DNA of 42,292 nt from Bacteroidota bacterium (GTDB lineage Bacteria; Bacteroidota; Bacteroidia; Flavobacteriales_D; Sanyastnellaceae): contig JAQBVN010000020.1 of assembly GCA_027622975.1 (NCBI GenBank), positions 1 through 42,292 on the forward strand, written 5' to 3'. Under the pieces are notes generated by a model that worked only from the letters and a program-made list of their open reading frames with translations, was not told where the DNA came from and made no database searches. Positions 1 to 7,945 of this stretch are shown piece after piece (positions within the stretch are counted from its first letter, which is position 1; each line of letters opens with the position of its first letter). The position numbers and the translations under genes are program-made.

Positions 1-1
1 C

Positions 2-151
2 GAGTGGACGTTGTCTGTCGTGCCTGAGTTGCTGGGCGACGGAATTCGGCTCTTCCCGGGCGGGCGTCCGCCGGTGGAATTGACCTGCTCCGGCGCGATG
101 TCGTACAGCCGGGGTCTGGTCCAAATGCGTTACGTCAAGGCGCAGGGCTGA
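2..151 (+). CDS. Dihydrofolate reductase / RibD C-terminal domain protein, C-terminal fragment
   Basis: This is the last 49 codons of a gene that begins before the window. The readable tail contains VVPELLGDG, LFPGG and SRGLVQMRY, which match the end of RibD_C / dihydrofolate-reductase-like proteins, where a conserved VPVLLGDG loop is followed by a final beta strand. Such proteins are NADPH-dependent reductases of pteridine- or pyrimidine-type substrates. Many Bacteroidota copies are stand-alone proteins of about 180 residues with no known substrate, so this is not necessarily a riboflavin or folate enzyme. The reading frame is open to the left edge and stops with TGA at 149-151. Family assignment is fairly sure; function is not. 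Confidence 0.75.
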   Translation, partial: EWTLSVVPELLGDGIRLFPGGRPPVELTCSGAMSYSRGLVQMRYVKAQG

Positions 152-290
152 CCTTCGTTCGCCCGCAAATTTCCACGCGTTGAACGCGTTGTCGTGAGGG
201 AGCCGAGGGTCATCAAGCCCACGCAGACTCAGGGGTTTCATACCTCCGAATTCAGGCGTACTTTCGCGCCCTCATTCGAACCCCTGACTT

Positions 291-1046
291 TTGAGCCTCC
301 TCCTCAACCTTCCTTTTTTGGAGCCATCGCCTACTGCGGCGGAGGCCCACGTGTTGGTTCCTTTGGCGCTGAGCTTGTTTGGGTTCCTTGGGTATTGGTG
401 GGCGCATTACAGCCCGGCCATCCAAGCGTGGTTCGATGTGCGTTGGCCTGGAGACGACGGGAAGGTGAAGCGCGTGTTCACGCTCAAGCTTTGGGGATTC
501 ATCACGATGGGGGTCATCCCAGCCGCGGTGTTGCACTCCACGTTGGGTTGGTCGATGGCGGATTTGGGCGTGAAGTGGCCTGGATCTGTGTCCTTGGAGT
601 TGTGGTTGTGGTGGGCTGCCTTGCTCGGGTCCACTGTCGTCCTGTCGATGGTGGCTGGGAAGGCGGGCGCCAAAAACTACCCCCAAATCCGAGCCAAAGA
701 GTGGTCCTTGTCGACCATGGTGTGGAGTGGGGCGGGTTGGACGCTCTACCTGTCGGCCTACGAGTTCATGTTCCGTGGTTTCTTGATTTTTCCTGTGGCC
801 TCAGCAATTGGGGTGTGGCCTGCCGTGGCCATCAGTACGTTGATTTACACTGTGACGCACTTCCACAAGGGGAAGGGAGAAACGCTTTGGTGTTTGCCTG
901 TGGGCGTCATGACGTGCTGGATGACGCTGGAGACGGGAAGCCTGTTCCACACGGCTGTGGGGCACATTGTGGTGTCGTGGTTCAACATGGCGTACCGCGT
1001 CCGACGCAACCCCGACATGCAGTGGGTGGGGTGGCGCAAGCGTTGA
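291..1046 (+). CDS. CPBP-family intramembrane metalloprotease-like protein
   Basis: A polytopic membrane protein of up to 251 residues with about six hydrophobic segments. Residues 156-162 (AYEFMFR) match motif 1 of the CPBP (CAAX protease / bacteriocin-processing) family, normally EExxxR, but only the second glutamate (E158) and the arginine are present. Motif 2 is at H190 (TVTHF) and motif 3 near H220-H225 with a following asparagine. CPBP enzymes cleave or bind prenylated or secreted peptides within the membrane; the missing first glutamate leaves activity in doubt. The start is uncertain: TTG at 291 gives the longest frame, but that codon sits inside a -7-like box (GACTTTTG, 286-293), so a later start such as GTG at 351 is possible. 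No neighbour suggests a substrate. Confidence 0.7.
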   Translation: MSLLLNLPFLEPSPTAAEAHVLVPLALSLFGFLGYWWAHYSPAIQAWFDVRWPGDDGKVKRVFTLKLWGFITMGVIPAAVLHSTLGWSMADLGVKWPGSVSLELWLWWAALLGSTVVLSMVAGKAGAKNYPQIRAKEWSLSTMVWSGAGWTLYLSAYEFMFRGFLIFPVASAIGVWPAVAISTLIYTVTHFHKGKGETLWCLPVGVMTCWMTLETGSLFHTAVGHIVVSWFNMAYRVRRNPDMQWVGWRKR

Positions 1047-1148
1047 GGTGGGCAAGGGGCAAGGTGACTTGGGTCACCGAGGTCGTGTCTTCATGACACT
1101 AGTTTGGCCTCGCTTCCGCACCCGAGCGGAACCTCAACACCTGATCTC

Positions 1149-2348
1149 ATGAGCAAACATCACGACGTACTCATTGTTGGCGCCGGCACCGGCGGCATCA
1201 TGACAGCGGCGCAACTCAAGTGCAAAAAACCTTCTCTCAACTTGGCCATCGTGGACCCCTCCAAGGACCACTATTACCAACCCGCTTGGACCCTCGTCGG
1301 GGCGGGCGCGTTTGACTTCAAAGCCACCCGCCGAGACATGGCGTCGGTCATCCCTCAAGGGGTGACCTGGATCCAAGATTTCGTCACCACCTTCGATCCC
1401 GACAACAACGCCCTGAACACCAAGTCGTCTGGCACCTTGACGTACGACTACCTCGTGGTGTCTCCAGGCTTGCAGATGGACCTCGACGGCATTGAAGGAT
1501 TGCGAGAAGCCTTGGACACGCCTGAGGTGTGTTCGAACTACGTCGATCCGGAAAAGACGTGGCGGGTGCTGCAGAATTTCAAAGGGGGGAATGCGGTGTT
1601 TACCCAGCCAGCCACGCCCATCAAGTGCGGCGGCGCTCCCCAAAAAATCATGTACCTCGCCGACGACGCCTTCCTCAAGGCAGGCGTGCGCGACAACGCT
1701 GAGGTGGTGTTTGCGACACCAGGCAGCGTGATTTTTGGGGTGAAGGACTTCGCCAAAACGCTGATGCAGGTCATCAACCGCAAGGGCATCCACCTCAAGA
1801 CTTTTTACAATCCGATCAAAATCGACAGCGCCAAGAAGGAGATTCACTTCGCGTGGACCCAAAGCGACACCGGAGGCGTGGTGACGGAAGGCAACGCCGT
1901 TCGCGAAAAGCTTGAAGGGGAGACAACGGTGGTGATGCCTTACGACATGCTCCACCTCGCTCCGCCACAAAGCGCCCCGGACTTCGTGAAGCAAAGCCCA
2001 TTCGCGCACCAAGAAGGCCCGTCAAAGGGGTGGATGGAAGTGGACAAGAACACGCTTCAGCATCCTCGTTACGCAAACGTGTTTGGGCTGGGTGACGTCG
2101 TGGCAGTGCCCACGGCGAAGACGGGCGCGGCCATCCGCAAGCAAGCCCCCGTCGTGGTCGAGAACGTGCTGACGATGATGAAGTCATCCCAGCTTAGCCA
2201 AGCGAGGTACGAGGGCTACAGCAGCTGCCCACTTGTCACCGGGTACGGCAAGATGGTGTTGGCCGAGTTCAAGTACGACAACGTCCGCGACAGCGATCCG
2301 TTCCTGAGCAAGTTCGTAGATACGGCGAAGGAGACTTGGAGCATGTAG
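1149..2348 (+). CDS. sqr: Sulfide:quinone oxidoreductase, reading frame cut by an amber codon
   Basis: This flavoprotein oxidises sulfide to polysulfide/sulfane sulfur at the membrane and passes electrons to the quinone pool. Of 399 residues, GAGTGG at 11-16 binds FAD, HYYQPAWTLVGAG at 41-53 is an SQR signature, C128 and C160 (PIKCGGAPQK) plus C360 are the redox cysteines, and GLGD at 313-316 is the second FAD motif. The start is ATG 1149; a longer frame upstream lacks homology-like sequence. The TAG at 2346-2348 is followed in the same frame by 20 codons including LKKYGLPFLYW, ending at TGA 2409-2411. That is the membrane-anchoring C-terminal helix expected of SQR, where the interrupted position normally follows WSM. 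One base (TGG to TAG) would explain it. A box TAGTTTG at 1100-1106 may be its promoter. The next gene is thioredoxin. Confidence 0.9.
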   Translation: MSKHHDVLIVGAGTGGIMTAAQLKCKKPSLNLAIVDPSKDHYYQPAWTLVGAGAFDFKATRRDMASVIPQGVTWIQDFVTTFDPDNNALNTKSSGTLTYDYLVVSPGLQMDLDGIEGLREALDTPEVCSNYVDPEKTWRVLQNFKGGNAVFTQPATPIKCGGAPQKIMYLADDAFLKAGVRDNAEVVFATPGSVIFGVKDFAKTLMQVINRKGIHLKTFYNPIKIDSAKKEIHFAWTQSDTGGVVTEGNAVREKLEGETTVVMPYDMLHLAPPQSAPDFVKQSPFAHQEGPSKGWMEVDKNTLQHPRYANVFGLGDVVAVPTAKTGAAIRKQAPVVVENVLTMMKSSQLSQARYEGYSSCPLVTGYGKMVLAEFKYDNVRDSDPFLSKFVDTAKETWSM

Positions 2349-2528
2349 ATCTTGAAGAAATACGGCCTGCCGTTCCTCTACTGGAACCGAATGATGAAGG
2401 GCAAGATGTGAGGGGCACGTTCACTTCAACATATTCAGGCCCCTGTGTCTTAGGTCACATTCCTTTGTGATGAACGGCACGGGGCCTTCGTGTGTCTTCT
2501 CGCACCTTTGTCCCAAACCTTAGAACGC

Positions 2529-2834
2529 ATGGCCGGAACTTCATTCAAAGACTTGGTGGCAGGCGACGTGCCTGTGTTGGTGGACGTGTTTGCCGATTGG
2601 TGTGGCCCTTGCAAAGCGATGGCCCCAGAACTTCAGGCGCTTTCGTCCAGCGTGGGCGACCAAGCCAAGATTCTCAAGGTCAACATCGACCGCAACCAGC
2701 CGCTCGCCCAGGCGTACGGCATTCGGAGCGTGCCCACCTTGATGATTTTCAAGCAAGGTGAGATGGTGTGGAAGGCGGCAGGCTACCATTCGGAAGCCCA
2801 AATGAAGCAGGCCCTCGCGCCTTTCATGAACTGA
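2529..2834 (+). CDS. Thioredoxin
   Basis: A cytoplasmic single-domain thioredoxin of 101 residues, close to the family norm. The active site WCGPCK (W24, C25, C28) and the conserved SVPTLMIF segment with the cis-proline are intact, and there is no signal peptide. It reduces protein disulfides, and next to sulfide:quinone reductase and rhodanese it may also accept sulfane sulfur. The start is ATG 2529; the open frame extends upstream, but without an ATG or any family sequence. The 117-base gap after the sqr tail carries an imperfect hairpin AGGGGC/GCCCCT (2411-2444) and a TCACA-N6-TGTGA inverted repeat (2456-2471), either of which might separate the two transcripts. A rho-independent terminator follows. 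Confidence is high. Confidence 0.95.
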   Translation: MAGTSFKDLVAGDVPVLVDVFADWCGPCKAMAPELQALSSSVGDQAKILKVNIDRNQPLAQAYGIRSVPTLMIFKQGEMVWKAAGYHSEAQMKQALAPFMN

Positions 2835-2855
2835 ACCCAACGACCTGTCCCCCCA

Positions 2856-2884
2856 AAAGCCACCCCATTTCACGGTGGCTTTTT
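2856..2884 (+). terminator. Rho-independent terminator after thioredoxin
   Basis: AAAGCCACC (2856-2864) pairs with GGTGGCTTT (2874-2882) around a nine-base loop and runs into a T tract. It lies 22 bases after the thioredoxin stop and 31 bases before the next start, so the cupredoxin pair must have its own promoter. Confidence 0.85.
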
Positions 2885-2903
2885 CATACGTCTGAATTTG
2901 CCC

Positions 2904-2911
2904 TATTTTTG
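2904..2911 (+). promoter_or_regulatory. Bacteroidota -7 box TATTTTTG
   Basis: An exact match to TAnnTTTG lies between a terminator and the first cupredoxin gene. Only three bases separate it from ATG 2915, so transcription should begin at or near the start codon and give a leaderless message. Confidence 0.55.
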
Positions 2912-2914
2912 ACC

Positions 2915-3757
2915 ATGCTCCCGCGATTGATTTCCATGGCGACGGCCGCGCTTTTGGCCAATGGGTTTTGTGCCCAGTCCGACACGCTGTGGATGGTGCC
3001 CGGTGGCGTTGGACTCGGGGGGGATACCTTGGCGGCCCTTCGGTTTTGCGACACGCCCCAATTTCAAGTGTCGAACGAAACAATCGACGGTGCGTTGTCG
3101 AGCCTGGTCTTGGTGAACGGCGACTCTGTTGCCCATGAACTGGCCTGCACGGCCCTGGAGGGCACGACATGGTCGGTGGCTCCTGGTGCCTCGGTCGAGC
3201 TCGATGTGTCGGGACTGGGCAATGCGACGCATCGGCTGTGGAGCGTGACTGAACGTGGCCAAACCCTCGGTCTCTCCACCATGGTTCGCTCGGGCTGGGA
3301 TGACCTCCCTCATTACGAGTGGAACCTGAACGAATGGGATCCGGAGGAGACGTGGGTGTTGGCCGAGGGAGGGAGTTTGGACCCTTCGGCGGCCTACGTG
3401 CCAAGGCAGTTCACCATCAACGACCTCAATTTCCCCAACACCCTCGCGGACTCGAGCTCCTACGTTCAGACCTCCGTGGGCGCAGCCGTGTACATCTCCA
3501 TCGTCAACCAAGGACGGATGGATCAGGTGCTTCATTTTCACGGATACCACGTGGACATGCTTCAGTCGAGCGCGCACGGGAACCGCGTGGGGTGGTCGAA
3601 GGACACGGTGCCGGTCAAGGCCGGAGAACGCGTGGTGGTTCGGCTTGATCCCAACCAGTCAGGCGAGTACCCGGTGCACGCCCACAACTTGGTGGCCGTC
3701 ACCAACGCGGGCTTTTACCCCGGTGGCATGATCACTTACCTCAACGTCGCGCCATGA
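2915..3757 (+). CDS. Secreted cupredoxin protein, second half of a split multicopper oxidase
   Basis: The 280-residue product has a signal-peptide-like start (about residues 1-21) followed by two cupredoxin-like halves. The first (about 25-130) has no copper ligands; the second (about 160-280) begins with a multicopper-oxidase style strand (FTINDLNFP, 166-174). Its motifs HFHGYH (H207, H209, H212) and HAH (H255, H257) followed by GFYPGGM correspond to the third and fourth ligand loops of a multicopper oxidase. The type 1 copper ligands are missing: the usual cysteine inside HCH is A256 and the usual histidine three residues before HxH is Q204. It therefore offers only half of a trinuclear-copper ligand set. 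The next gene overlaps it by four bases (ATGA) and supplies complementary motifs. It has no T9SS signal of its own. The -7 box at 2904 supports this start. Copper-protein family is likely; enzymatic role is inferred. Confidence 0.75.
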   Translation: MLPRLISMATAALLANGFCAQSDTLWMVPGGVGLGGDTLAALRFCDTPQFQVSNETIDGALSSLVLVNGDSVAHELACTALEGTTWSVAPGASVELDVSGLGNATHRLWSVTERGQTLGLSTMVRSGWDDLPHYEWNLNEWDPEETWVLAEGGSLDPSAAYVPRQFTINDLNFPNTLADSSSYVQTSVGAAVYISIVNQGRMDQVLHFHGYHVDMLQSSAHGNRVGWSKDTVPVKAGERVVVRLDPNQSGEYPVHAHNLVAVTNAGFYPGGMITYLNVAP

Positions 3758-4917
3758 TGAAGTGGAAGGACCTCCTCAGCTCAGTCGCCTCGGTGGTTGT
3801 CATGTCCATGCCCGCTTTCGCACAGCAGGTGCCGCCGTCGTTGTTCTCTGAAATGGACGGCATTCACTTTTTGGACGATGGGACAGCCCTTCCGATTTGG
3901 GGCTACGGTTGGGTCGCCGACGGGTTCATCACGTTGCCTGGGCCTTTGTTGACCTACGACGAAGGGGCGGTGGTGAGCTTGGCGTTTGAAAATCCGAGCC
4001 CGGAGAGCCACACCATCCACCTGCACGGCCTTGACGTGGACCAAGCAAACGACGGGGTGCCGGCAACGTCCTTTTTCGTGACGTCAGGGCAGTCCGCCGC
4101 GTACGATTTTACGGCGACGCATTCTGGCACCTACCTCTACCACTGCCACGTGACTACGACGTTGCACTTGACAATGGGAATGTACGGGATGGTGTTGGTT
4201 ACACGGCCGGACGGCACGCTCTTCGAGGGAGGTCCTGCGGTGACCCAAAACGTGCCCTGGCTCTTCAGCGACCTCGAAGTGGCAACCAACTTGGATCCGG
4301 TTGGAAGCTTCCCGTTTCACGACATGCGTCCGGACGTGTTCATGGTCAACGGAAAGGCGGGCAGCCAGTTGGCAGAGGAGGTCGTGTATGCTTCGGCAGA
4401 GGAGCCCACGGCTTTGCGTTTGGGTTCGATGGCCTACAGCAAAATCACATGTCACTTTCCGGAAGGCTTGAATGCGGAACTGTGGATGAGCGACGGCCGT
4501 GAAGTGCCGGTCGAAGTCTTGGACAGTCTGGAGATTTATCCCGGAGAACGATTTACGGTGCTCGTTCAGCCTGAGGTCGGGTACGACGGCGGCGTGACGG
4601 CCGCATTTGAGCACATGGTAGACGGCTATGAAGAGGCGGAGGAGTTTCTTCAAATCCGCGAGGAATCGCTGCATCCCAGCCAAGTGGCGAGTCTTGACGA
4701 GCCGACCTGGTATCCCAACCCGGCAAGCCACAACATCCAAGTGACTGAATCAACAGGACGGTTCGTTCGCGTTTGGACTTCGGTGGGCGAACTGGTCTTC
4801 GAAGGGCAAGTTCCGGCCAATGGATTGGACGTGACTTCGTGGGACGAAGGCCTGTACCTCGCGCAGGTGGAAGGGCGGGACGTCACGCGATTCGTGGTGG
4901 CGCACGGGGTTCGGTAA
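3754..4917 (+). CDS. Secreted multicopper oxidase-like cupredoxin protein with T9SS signal
   Basis: The 387-residue product has a signal peptide ending near AFAQ (21-24). A first cupredoxin domain (about 40-150) carries HTIHLHG (H86, H89, H91) and HSGTYLYHCH (H130, C131, H132) followed by H138 and M143. This gives a complete type 1 copper site of the kind seen in domain 1 of copper nitrite reductases and two-domain laccases, plus two HxH pairs able to serve a trinuclear centre. A second, ligand-poor cupredoxin domain (about 160-290) contains FMVNGK. Residues 310-387 form a T9SS C-terminal sorting domain beginning WYPNPAS, which implies surface display or release. The other two HxH pairs needed for a full oxidase lie in the preceding gene, whose stop overlaps this start. 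Substrate is unknown; phenol, metal or thiol oxidation are possible. A copper nitrite reductase is less likely because HCH and HxHG loops are of oxidase type. Confidence 0.8.
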   Translation: MMKWKDLLSSVASVVVMSMPAFAQQVPPSLFSEMDGIHFLDDGTALPIWGYGWVADGFITLPGPLLTYDEGAVVSLAFENPSPESHTIHLHGLDVDQANDGVPATSFFVTSGQSAAYDFTATHSGTYLYHCHVTTTLHLTMGMYGMVLVTRPDGTLFEGGPAVTQNVPWLFSDLEVATNLDPVGSFPFHDMRPDVFMVNGKAGSQLAEEVVYASAEEPTALRLGSMAYSKITCHFPEGLNAELWMSDGREVPVEVLDSLEIYPGERFTVLVQPEVGYDGGVTAAFEHMVDGYEEAEEFLQIREESLHPSQVASLDEPTWYPNPASHNIQVTESTGRFVRVWTSVGELVFEGQVPANGLDVTSWDEGLYLAQVEGRDVTRFVVAHGVR

Positions 4918-4997
4918 CCTCGGTCACGTGGTTTGGTCACTGGAGGAGCGGACCGCTTGAAGCCGACTCCTCAACTTTGAGGTCAAATCAACAGCAC

Positions 4998-5309
4998 ATG
5001 TTTTTCTTTCAATCAGCCACCGATTGCTCTGCACAAGACGTGAAGAACGCGCAGTCGGATCCCAACGCAGTCATTGTCGATTGCCGGACGCATTCGGAAG
5101 CCAGCGCGGGCAGCGTCAAGGGCGCGCACGTGAAGGACTGGCTCGGAGGCGAGCTGCACCAAGCGATCTCGTCGTGGGACAAGAGCAAGAAGTACTACCT
5201 GTTTTGCCGCAGCGGCAACCGCAGCGGTCAGGCCACGAAGTTCATGCGTTCGCACGGCTTCGAAAACGTGTACAACGCAGGCTCCATCAGCAACCTCGGC
5301 GGCCTTTAA
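4998..5309 (+). CDS. Single-domain rhodanese (sulfurtransferase)
   Basis: This protein of 103 residues fits the short GlpE/PspE-type rhodaneses. VIVDCRTHSE (25-34) is the substrate-side strand, and the active-site loop FCRSGNRSGQA places the persulfide cysteine at C70. It has no signal peptide, so it probably works in the cytoplasm, moving sulfane sulfur from thiosulfate, glutathione persulfide or polysulfide to thiols. Next to sulfide:quinone reductase and thioredoxin this suggests a sulfide oxidation / persulfide handling role. The start is ATG 4998; the frame is open further upstream but the extra sequence is not rhodanese-like. A box CAACTTTG (4972-4979) one base off TAnnTTTG lies 18 bases before the start. 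Its last three bases overlap the convergent TlpA-like gene. Confidence 0.9.
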   Translation: MFFFQSATDCSAQDVKNAQSDPNAVIVDCRTHSEASAGSVKGAHVKDWLGGELHQAISSWDKSKKYYLFCRSGNRSGQATKFMRSHGFENVYNAGSISNLGGL

Positions 5310-5854
5310 GGCTCTGAGGTGAGTTCATTCAACAGTTCCACCATGGTCTGGAACTCGGCCTCGTCAAACAACCTCGTGAGCATCGCGATGTTTCCTTGAC
5401 GGTCGACCACCACATTTCGTGTGACGCCTGATTTCTTGGCGGCCATGGAATGAAACACGGCTCCGGCGTCGTCCGGACACATGGGGTAGGTGACGCGCAT
5501 TTGTTCTGCAAATGCGCGCACTTGTGTTTGGGGCTCGTCGTAATCGACGCCGAGCAACACGAACCCGCCTTCGCGGTCCTTGTACGCTTGCCAAACCTCC
5601 GACTCCAAGTGCGGCATCTCAGCCCGGCAAACGCTGCACCACGACGCAGTGAATTGCAGGACGTACGGCGTGCCCATCAAGGACTCCCTTGAATAGTCGT
5701 TTCCGTCGAGGTCCGTCAAGGTGAAGTCGGGCACGGCGTCGCCCACGCTCACCACAAATCCACGGGAGTCGGGGGTCTGACTTTGCGCCGCCAAAAGGGT
5801 AGGGGCCAGCGACATCGCGAAGGCGCAGGCCCAGTGGGTTAATCGTGAAAGCAT
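5306..5854 (-). CDS. Exported TlpA/AhpC-type thiol-disulfide oxidoreductase
   Basis: The protein has 182 residues with a signal peptide (about 1-24, ending LLAAQ). VGDAVPDFTLTDLDG (37-51) is the usual redoxin entry strand, and the active site is WCSVC (C73, C76). A further C126 sits where AhpC/TSA relatives may keep a resolving cysteine. The loop that normally carries the cis-proline (GVP) reads GVT (144-146), which is unusual for thioredoxin folds and may change partner choice. It probably keeps periplasmic thiols reduced or serves cytochrome or copper-centre maturation, which would suit the neighbouring copper and c-type heme enzymes. It is convergent with the rhodanese gene and divergent from the copper monooxygenase, with an 89-base space holding both promoters. 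The start at MLSRL was chosen because it directly precedes the signal peptide. Confidence 0.85.
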   Translation of the reverse strand: MLSRLTHWACAFAMSLAPTLLAAQSQTPDSRGFVVSVGDAVPDFTLTDLDGNDYSRESLMGTPYVLQFTASWCSVCRAEMPHLESEVWQAYKDREGGFVLLGVDYDEPQTQVRAFAEQMRVTYPMCPDDAGAVFHSMAAKKSGVTRNVVVDRQGNIAMLTRLFDEAEFQTMVELLNELTSEP

Positions 5855-5943
5855 ACCCCCAAGTTCGGAAAGCCGGTTTGTTTCTCCCTTCAACGTGGGG
5901 TCCCTATTTGCGTCTTGTCCGTATGTTGTCGAACTTTCACGGT

Positions 5944-7527
5944 ATGAATTGGTCTCCCTTCCTCGGTTTGGTCTTGTTTTTGGCGCATGCATCTGTGGCG
6001 GCCCAATACACGTTTCACGCGGACGTCGCGCCCATCATTTACACCCACTGCACTCAATGTCACAGACAGGGCGAAATCGGCCCAATGCCTTTCACGACGT
6101 ATGAAGAGGTCTCTGCGTATGGAAATTTCATTGTGTATGTCACAGCCAGTGGATACATGCCGCCTTGGACGCCGGACCACAACTACAGCAGTTTGCGAGG
6201 TGAGCGGTTTCTGACTGAGGAAGAGAAGGCCGTGCTTTCAGAATGGGTGGCCTCAGGCATGTCTGAAGGCAATCCCGCAGACAACCCAGGTGTACCGTCC
6301 TTTCCGGAAGGCAGTCAAATTGGTGAACCAGATTTGGTGCTCTCCATGCCTGAGCCCTTCGTGCATCAAGGCAACATGATGGATCAGTACCAGGTGTTTG
6401 TCATTCCGACGGGAGTCACTCAGTCCACGGAAGTTCAGGCCATCGAAGTGCGCCCCGGAAACAACGCTGTGGATCACCACGCACTCATCGCATACACAAA
6501 CAATCCCAGCACCATCAGCCAAGCTCAGTCATTGGACGCAGCTGACCCAGCCCCTGGGTATGAGAGTTTTGGCGATTACGGGGTGGATGTGGATGAATTT
6601 TTGTTTGGCGGTTGGGTTCCTGGGACGCCACCGATCCAGTTCCCCTCCACCATTGGACATGTGATGGAGCCAGGAAGTCATCTGCTCTTGCAAATGCACT
6701 ACGGACCTTCTCCCATCGAGGAAACAGACCAAACCGAGATCAACATCTTTTTTGCTGATGCACCGATCCAGCGAGAGGTCGAAACCATGATTGTGGGTCC
6801 TCAGTTTCTCGACACGCCGTTCATCATTCCACCCGACCAAATCACAACCTTTCATGCCTCGGTCGAAATCGATGAGGATGTGAGTTTGGTGTCCATCACC
6901 CCGCATTGCCACTTGCTGGGCAAGTCTTGGGAGGTGTTCGCACGATCTTCTGACGCAGTGGATACCATTCCACTGATTTCCATCCCGTCGTGGGATTTCA
7001 ATTGGCAGGGGTTGTTCACATTTCCCCAGCTTGTTCATATCCCAGGAGGGTATGTTGTGGAGGCTTTCTGTACCTATGACAACACGTCTGACAACCCCAT
7101 TAATCCTAACGATCCCCCGGAATGGATGACTTGGGGAGAGTTCACAACGGATGAGATGTACGTCTTGTTCTTGCAGGGGGTTCCCTACATGGCGGGAGAT
7201 GAAGACATTGCCATGTCGGTGCCTGACAGGAACACCATGATGACCTACGTCCGGGACAATTTGTACCCAGCTTGGCCCAATCCTGCGTCTTCAGAACAGA
7301 GCATCCAGGTTGGATTCCACCTCGCACAAGCGGGAAGGACCACCTTGTCTCTTCACGACTTGAATGGACGAGAAGTGAGGCGGTTCTTGGACGGTGAATT
7401 GAGGGGACAGGGGTATCATCTGGAGTCCATGGGTGTGCAGGGCTTGGCCAAGGGAACCTATGTCTACAGGCTGGTCACACCCAGTGGGGAGGTGCGTGCC
7501 GGTCAATTGCAGTTGATGGCACCATGA
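5944..7527 (+). CDS. Cytochrome c / copper type II monooxygenase-like protein with T9SS signal
   Basis: The 527-residue product has a signal peptide (about 1-21), then a c-type heme motif CTQCH (36-40) in an extended linker, then a two-lobed domain like the copper type II, ascorbate-dependent monooxygenases (peptidylglycine and dopamine hydroxylases). Visible copper ligands are H178-H179 (DHHAL) and H252 (MHYGPSP) for one site, and H321, H323 (PHCHLLG) and M405 (TTDEMY) for the other, the expected HHH plus HHM pattern. Residues about 443-527 form a T9SS sorting domain (YPAWPNPASSEQ). It should hydroxylate an unknown organic substrate outside the cell, with electrons perhaps delivered through the heme. 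The redoxin gene overlaps its end by four bases. ATG 5923 would add seven residues; 5944 fits the signal peptide better. Confidence 0.85.
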   Translation: MNWSPFLGLVLFLAHASVAAQYTFHADVAPIIYTHCTQCHRQGEIGPMPFTTYEEVSAYGNFIVYVTASGYMPPWTPDHNYSSLRGERFLTEEEKAVLSEWVASGMSEGNPADNPGVPSFPEGSQIGEPDLVLSMPEPFVHQGNMMDQYQVFVIPTGVTQSTEVQAIEVRPGNNAVDHHALIAYTNNPSTISQAQSLDAADPAPGYESFGDYGVDVDEFLFGGWVPGTPPIQFPSTIGHVMEPGSHLLLQMHYGPSPIEETDQTEINIFFADAPIQREVETMIVGPQFLDTPFIIPPDQITTFHASVEIDEDVSLVSITPHCHLLGKSWEVFARSSDAVDTIPLISIPSWDFNWQGLFTFPQLVHIPGGYVVEAFCTYDNTSDNPINPNDPPEWMTWGEFTTDEMYVLFLQGVPYMAGDEDIAMSVPDRNTMMTYVRDNLYPAWPNPASSEQSIQVGFHLAQAGRTTLSLHDLNGREVRRFLDGELRGQGYHLESMGVQGLAKGTYVYRLVTPSGEVRAGQLQLMAP

Positions 7528-7945
7528 GTCCTTGGCGGGTCATTGTTTTCTTGGCTCCATTGTGCCCCATTTGCCAAGACTACACCCTGTTTCTCAACGA
7601 ACTGGAGAGAAGGTGGAGTGAGGATCCCGTCGAATGGGTAGGCGTGTTTCCAGGGGAAGAGGTGTCAGAACAGCACATGGTCCAATTTGCGTTGACATAT
7701 GGCATTCAATTTCCCTTGGTGCAGGACAGTGGTTGGGTGGACATTTTGAAGGCGCGCTGGACGCCTGAAGTGTTTGTCTTGGATGAGGACAACAATGTGC
7801 ACTATCGAGGACGAGTGAATGATTATTACTACGCCTTGGGAAAGCATCGGGCTCAACCGCGTTCGCACGATCTGAGGGATGCGGTTGATGCATTGTTGGC
7901 GGGTGGTTCGCCGCGGGATTCGGTCACCACAGCCATTGGGTGTCC

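Noticed and set aside
175-189. ACGCGTT-G-AACGCGT palindrome as an operator
   Set aside because: A single 15-base palindrome with MluI-like core; no second copy upstream of a gene, so nothing supports a function.
2456-2471. TCACA-N6-TGTGA as a CRP-type operator
   Set aside because: The half-sites are in the opposite order to the CRP consensus and the phylum rarely uses that regulator.
3754-4917. Copper nitrite reductase
   Set aside because: The type 1 site resembles NirK domain 1, but HxHG and HCH loops are of oxidase type and no second NirK domain is present.
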